Below the pieces are notes generated by a model that ran no database searches, had not been told where the DNA came from, and saw only the letters and a program-made list of their open reading frames with translations. 32,049 nt of DNA from a virus: positions 1-32,049 of IMG/VR virus record IMGVR_UViG_3300033986_000018. One strand, 5' to 3'. Below are positions 29,126 to 32,049 of this stretch, piece after piece. How positions within the stretch are numbered: the stretch's first letter is position 1; each line of letters opens with the position of its first letter. The translations under genes and the position numbers were made by a program.

Positions 29126-31675
29126 TTGGCTTTAAGTGGTTCATTAGTTAATCAATTTTCGACTGGATATAGAGTTCTTATTGAATGGACTGCAACCCAA
29201 AACATTTCAGCAAACACCTCAACAATTACTGCAAAATTTTACTTACAGTCAATGGGTTCAGGATATCCCATTTATTCAAGTGCAAAAAAGACAGTACGTA
29301 TTACTATAGACGGAACTACTTACACCAGCGCAGAAAATACAGCGCAACTTGCTGGTGGCCAGAAAAAGCTGATGGCTACCGCGACTAAGACCGTTCAGCA
29401 TAATGCTGACGGTACCAAGAGTATCACAATAAGTGGTAGCATTGATCTTAATGCTACACTTAGCGGAACGTATTACGGTACCGTAAACATAGCACAACAA
29501 AGTTTTACATTAGATACAATTCCTAGGGCAAGCTCTGTTTCGGTTAGTTCTAGTAACGTACAATTTGGAAAAAGTGTGACAATTTCGATTAGTAGAGCTT
29601 CCTCTAGCTTTACACATACACTTAGGTATTCAGTGGCAGGACAATCCGGCACCATAGCAACTGGTGTAGGAACAAGTTATAGCTGGACAGTTCCAACATC
29701 TTTGATTAATGGCTTAACTAACACAAAAAGTGCTACCTGTACGATTTACTGTGATACTTACAGTGGATCTACACTGATAGGTACGAAATCAGTAACATTA
29801 ACTTTAACGATACCAACAAGTAGTGCAAGTTTAAGTGCATCATCTGTTAATTATGGTAGTTCAGTAACAATAAGTATCAGTCGCGCACATACGAAATTGA
29901 CGCACACAATCAGATATAATTGGAACGGAAATACAGGTAATATTGCAACTAATGTAGCAACAAGTCAAAGCTGGACAGTTCCGATGAATTTTATGAACTA
30001 CATTCCAAACGCAACCAGCACTACTGGTACCATTTACGTGGATACCTACAACGGTACTGCTTTAGTAGGAACAGTTTCTCTAAACTTAAAGACTAATGTT
30101 CCATCGTCTGTAGTACCTTCATTCAATACAGTGACACATTCAGAAGCAAATAGTGCAGTAGCAGCTCTAAGTTTAGGCAGTGGCGTATATGTACAGAATC
30201 TATCAAAATTGAATCTAGCCATTACTGGTGCGCAAGGTGCTTATGGAAGTACAATTACTAGTTATAAGATAACGGTAGATGGAAAAACTTATACAACACA
30301 AACAGCAACAACAAATACTATTACTGGTAAAGGAACGTTAAAAATTATAGCAACAATAACAGATAGCCGTGGACGTACAGCGACAAAAGAAGTAAATATC
30401 ACAGTATTAGAATATAATCCACCAAAGATTGATAGTATAAAAGCTCGTAGGAGTAATCAAGATGGTAGTAGTAATGATTTAGGTACTTATATTCGTATAG
30501 ATTATAAAGGTTCTAATATTTATACATTAAATAGTAAAAATGTAATTACAGTTTATATTGATGTAAAAGAAAGGACAAGTAGTACTTGGGAAACTAAAGA
30601 ATCATTTACAGTAACACAAGGATTTGAAGGTTATAAGATTTTAGGTAGTGCTTCAGAACAATATGATATTACCAAATCATATGATATTAGGTTTAGAATA
30701 GTCGATAAATTCTATACAACATTGACTACTTTAGTAATATCAACCGGTATTGTTACAATATCACTAGGAAAAACTGGAATTGGTTTAGGAAAAATATTAG
30801 AAGGTGGAGCACTTGATATAGGTGGACGTACACGTATTAATAGTAACGGTAACGCACTGCAGCTTATTGGTCAGGGACATAATTATATAAGTTATTATCC
30901 AAGAGGTTTTAATGAAGGAAGAAAGGGCTGGATAGGTTATGGTAGTAACGGTAGTACTCATCTACAGATGATTAATGAAGATAGTGGAGACATATACATT
31001 AAAGCAACTAACGGTAATGTATTCCTTAATGGTATAAATGTATTGAGTGTTTTAGATTCAGCACTTAAAGATACCCGTACGACATTAAATTCAGAAACTA
31101 TTGATTGGGATACATTAGAACCAGGTATTTATAGAGTGAGTCGTTTAGGAATAAATGCACCAACGGGTGTATATAACTATGGAATGTTATTAGTAGCTCA
31201 AACGTCAACAGGTGTATTACAAGCTTACTTTCCGCATTCAACAACGTCAAATAATAAGCCCTGGTATAGAGTAAAATATAATGCTAGCGACTGGAGAGAT
31301 TGGTTGCCTTTAGCAATAGGTTTTCTACCGGAAGTAGTCGTAGTAACAAGAGATGGGACAACATCTGGGACACAAACCGTCTCACTTTCGAGAGGTAGAG
31401 CACCAGCAGCTATTATTTGTTTTGCATCTACTCAGTCGCCAGCTACTCAGTATATTGCAGTTGGAATGACGGATTTTGTTAGAGAGCGTTGTATAAATTT
31501 TAATGGAAGCACATACGGTGTTGTTACAACTTTAGTACGTCTTGGTAGTAGTTCAAACTACGTAACAGCAACAATAAGCAATCGTAGTGACTCATCGCTT
31601 ACTCTAACTTGGACTTTATATGGTTCTGGCGTTAATGCTACAGTTACATTATATTGGTTAGTTTTTTATTATTAA
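29126..31675 (+). CDS. tail fibre-like protein (DUF859-like)
   Basis: The start is TTG 29126 after AGGAGGTG. The 849-residue protein is rich in Ser and Thr. After an N-terminal beta domain (residues 1-135) come two related ~100-residue Ig-like repeats (SVTISISRA... SWTVP... at about 136-235 and 236-335), then DUF859-type blocks, an ISLGKTGIGLGKI segment and a C-terminal receptor-like region (GSSSNYVTATISNRSDS). Such proteins form tail fibres or baseplate appendages. Base composition in 29300-30100 differs from the flanks. Confidence 0.8.
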   Translation: MALSGSLVNQFSTGYRVLIEWTATQNISANTSTITAKFYLQSMGSGYPIYSSAKKTVRITIDGTTYTSAENTAQLAGGQKKLMATATKTVQHNADGTKSITISGSIDLNATLSGTYYGTVNIAQQSFTLDTIPRASSVSVSSSNVQFGKSVTISISRASSSFTHTLRYSVAGQSGTIATGVGTSYSWTVPTSLINGLTNTKSATCTIYCDTYSGSTLIGTKSVTLTLTIPTSSASLSASSVNYGSSVTISISRAHTKLTHTIRYNWNGNTGNIATNVATSQSWTVPMNFMNYIPNATSTTGTIYVDTYNGTALVGTVSLNLKTNVPSSVVPSFNTVTHSEANSAVAALSLGSGVYVQNLSKLNLAITGAQGAYGSTITSYKITVDGKTYTTQTATTNTITGKGTLKIIATITDSRGRTATKEVNITVLEYNPPKIDSIKARRSNQDGSSNDLGTYIRIDYKGSNIYTLNSKNVITVYIDVKERTSSTWETKESFTVTQGFEGYKILGSASEQYDITKSYDIRFRIVDKFYTTLTTLVISTGIVTISLGKTGIGLGKILEGGALDIGGRTRINSNGNALQLIGQGHNYISYYPRGFNEGRKGWIGYGSNGSTHLQMINEDSGDIYIKATNGNVFLNGINVLSVLDSALKDTRTTLNSETIDWDTLEPGIYRVSRLGINAPTGVYNYGMLLVAQTSTGVLQAYFPHSTTSNNKPWYRVKYNASDWRDWLPLAIGFLPEVVVVTRDGTTSGTQTVSLSRGRAPAAIICFASTQSPATQYIAVGMTDFVRERCINFNGSTYGVVTTLVRLGSSSNYVTATISNRSDSSLTLTWTLYGSGVNATVTLYWLVFYY

Positions 31676-31688
31676 AGGAGGAGAATTT

Positions 31689-31949
31689 ATGAAAGTTTGT
31701 ATTAGGAAAGACAATAAACGCCAAATTAGTGGACCTTGTAACGACATAGAAGTAATGAAGCAGGATGCAATAAATAGCGGGCTAACAGAAGACGAGATAG
31801 AATTTATTGAAGCTGATGAATTCTTCCAGCAGTTGGAACAATTAAAAGAGCAGGAAGAACAACAAAAAGCCAATATACCAACTCTGGAGGAACGAATAGA
31901 AGCACTAGAGCAGTACGCTTTAGAGCAAATTTTTAGGGAGGCTAAATAA
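31689..31949 (+). CDS. small coiled-coil protein before an XkdX-like gene
   Basis: The 86-residue product has a short strand-rich N-terminus (MKVCIRKDNKRQISGPCNDIEVMK) and an acidic, glutamine-rich helix ending LEERIEALEQYALEQIF. Such proteins occur just after tail fibres in Firmicutes phages and may help trimerise or attach them. AAAGGAGGAGAATTT gives a strong ribosome site. Confidence 0.7.
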   Translation: MKVCIRKDNKRQISGPCNDIEVMKQDAINSGLTEDEIEFIEADEFFQQLEQLKEQEEQQKANIPTLEERIEALEQYALEQIFREAK

Positions 31950-32049
31950 TGATGGTTGAATTCTTAAAAGTTCAATACAAACTCGGTAAAGTAACAGACG
32001 ATGATATAAACCTTCTAGTTGAACGAGGTGAAATAACTTCCGAAGATAA
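31949..32049 (+). CDS. XkdX-like small protein (partial, runs off the window)
   Basis: ATG 31949 overlaps the previous stop (TAATG) and reads MMVEFLKVQYKLGKVTDDDINLLVERGEIT, the recognisable XkdX-family opening. The gene continues beyond base 32049. XkdX proteins lie between the tail fibre and the holin/lysin genes in Bacillus and Clostridium phages, so lysis genes are expected just to the right. Confidence 0.85.
   Translation, partial: MMVEFLKVQYKLGKVTDDDINLLVERGEITSED

Overview
This window reads as part of a tailed-phage or prophage genome from a low-GC Gram-positive host, probably a member of the Clostridia. It is AT-rich with AGA/ATA-rich codon use. Strong AGGAGG-type ribosome sites sit before ATG, GTG and TTG starts. 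Every supported gene lies on the + strand in tightly packed, often overlapping units. The morphogenesis order is that of an HK97-type siphovirus. No integrase or repressor lies in the window, so lytic phage versus prophage cannot be decided here.

Left arm (1-3512): the end of an early operon of small proteins. It holds zinc ribbons, a YopX-like protein, a MazG-like pyrophosphohydrolase and a DUF1599/Nmad1 protein. Several reading frames are broken by single-base shifts.

Central cargo (3532-8413): a six-gene module that I read as a type IV (IV-B-like) CRISPR-Cas effector operon. The order is csf1 (zinc-finger large-subunit-like), cas11-like small helical subunit, csf2 (Cas7), a CysH-like PP-loop protein, an HD phosphohydrolase domain fused to csf3 (Cas5), and a cas6 with its likely catalytic residues intact. 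No CRISPR array, DinG or adaptation gene is visible. An imperfect ~45-base direct repeat brackets the module. The Cas6, the HD-Csf3 fusion with an internal ribosome site, and the phage location make this the most interesting locus in the window.

Middle (8414-11391): small accessory genes, hairpins, a structured terminated RNA with an IS200/IS605-like end, an ArpU/RinA-type activator, and then a late control region. That region has two TGTCCGC boxes 11 bases apart, a TATAAT box, and a folded leader ending in an intrinsic terminator.

Late region (11392-32049): DUF4406 protein, metallophosphoesterase, HNH nuclease, possible cos region, small and large terminase, portal, ClpP-like protease, capsid, connectors, tail tube, tail chaperones with a -1 frameshift signal, a membrane protein and a GIY-YIG homing nuclease inserted before the tape measure, distal tail protein, a large tail-tip/receptor protein, a DUF859-like fibre, and the start of an XkdX-like gene.
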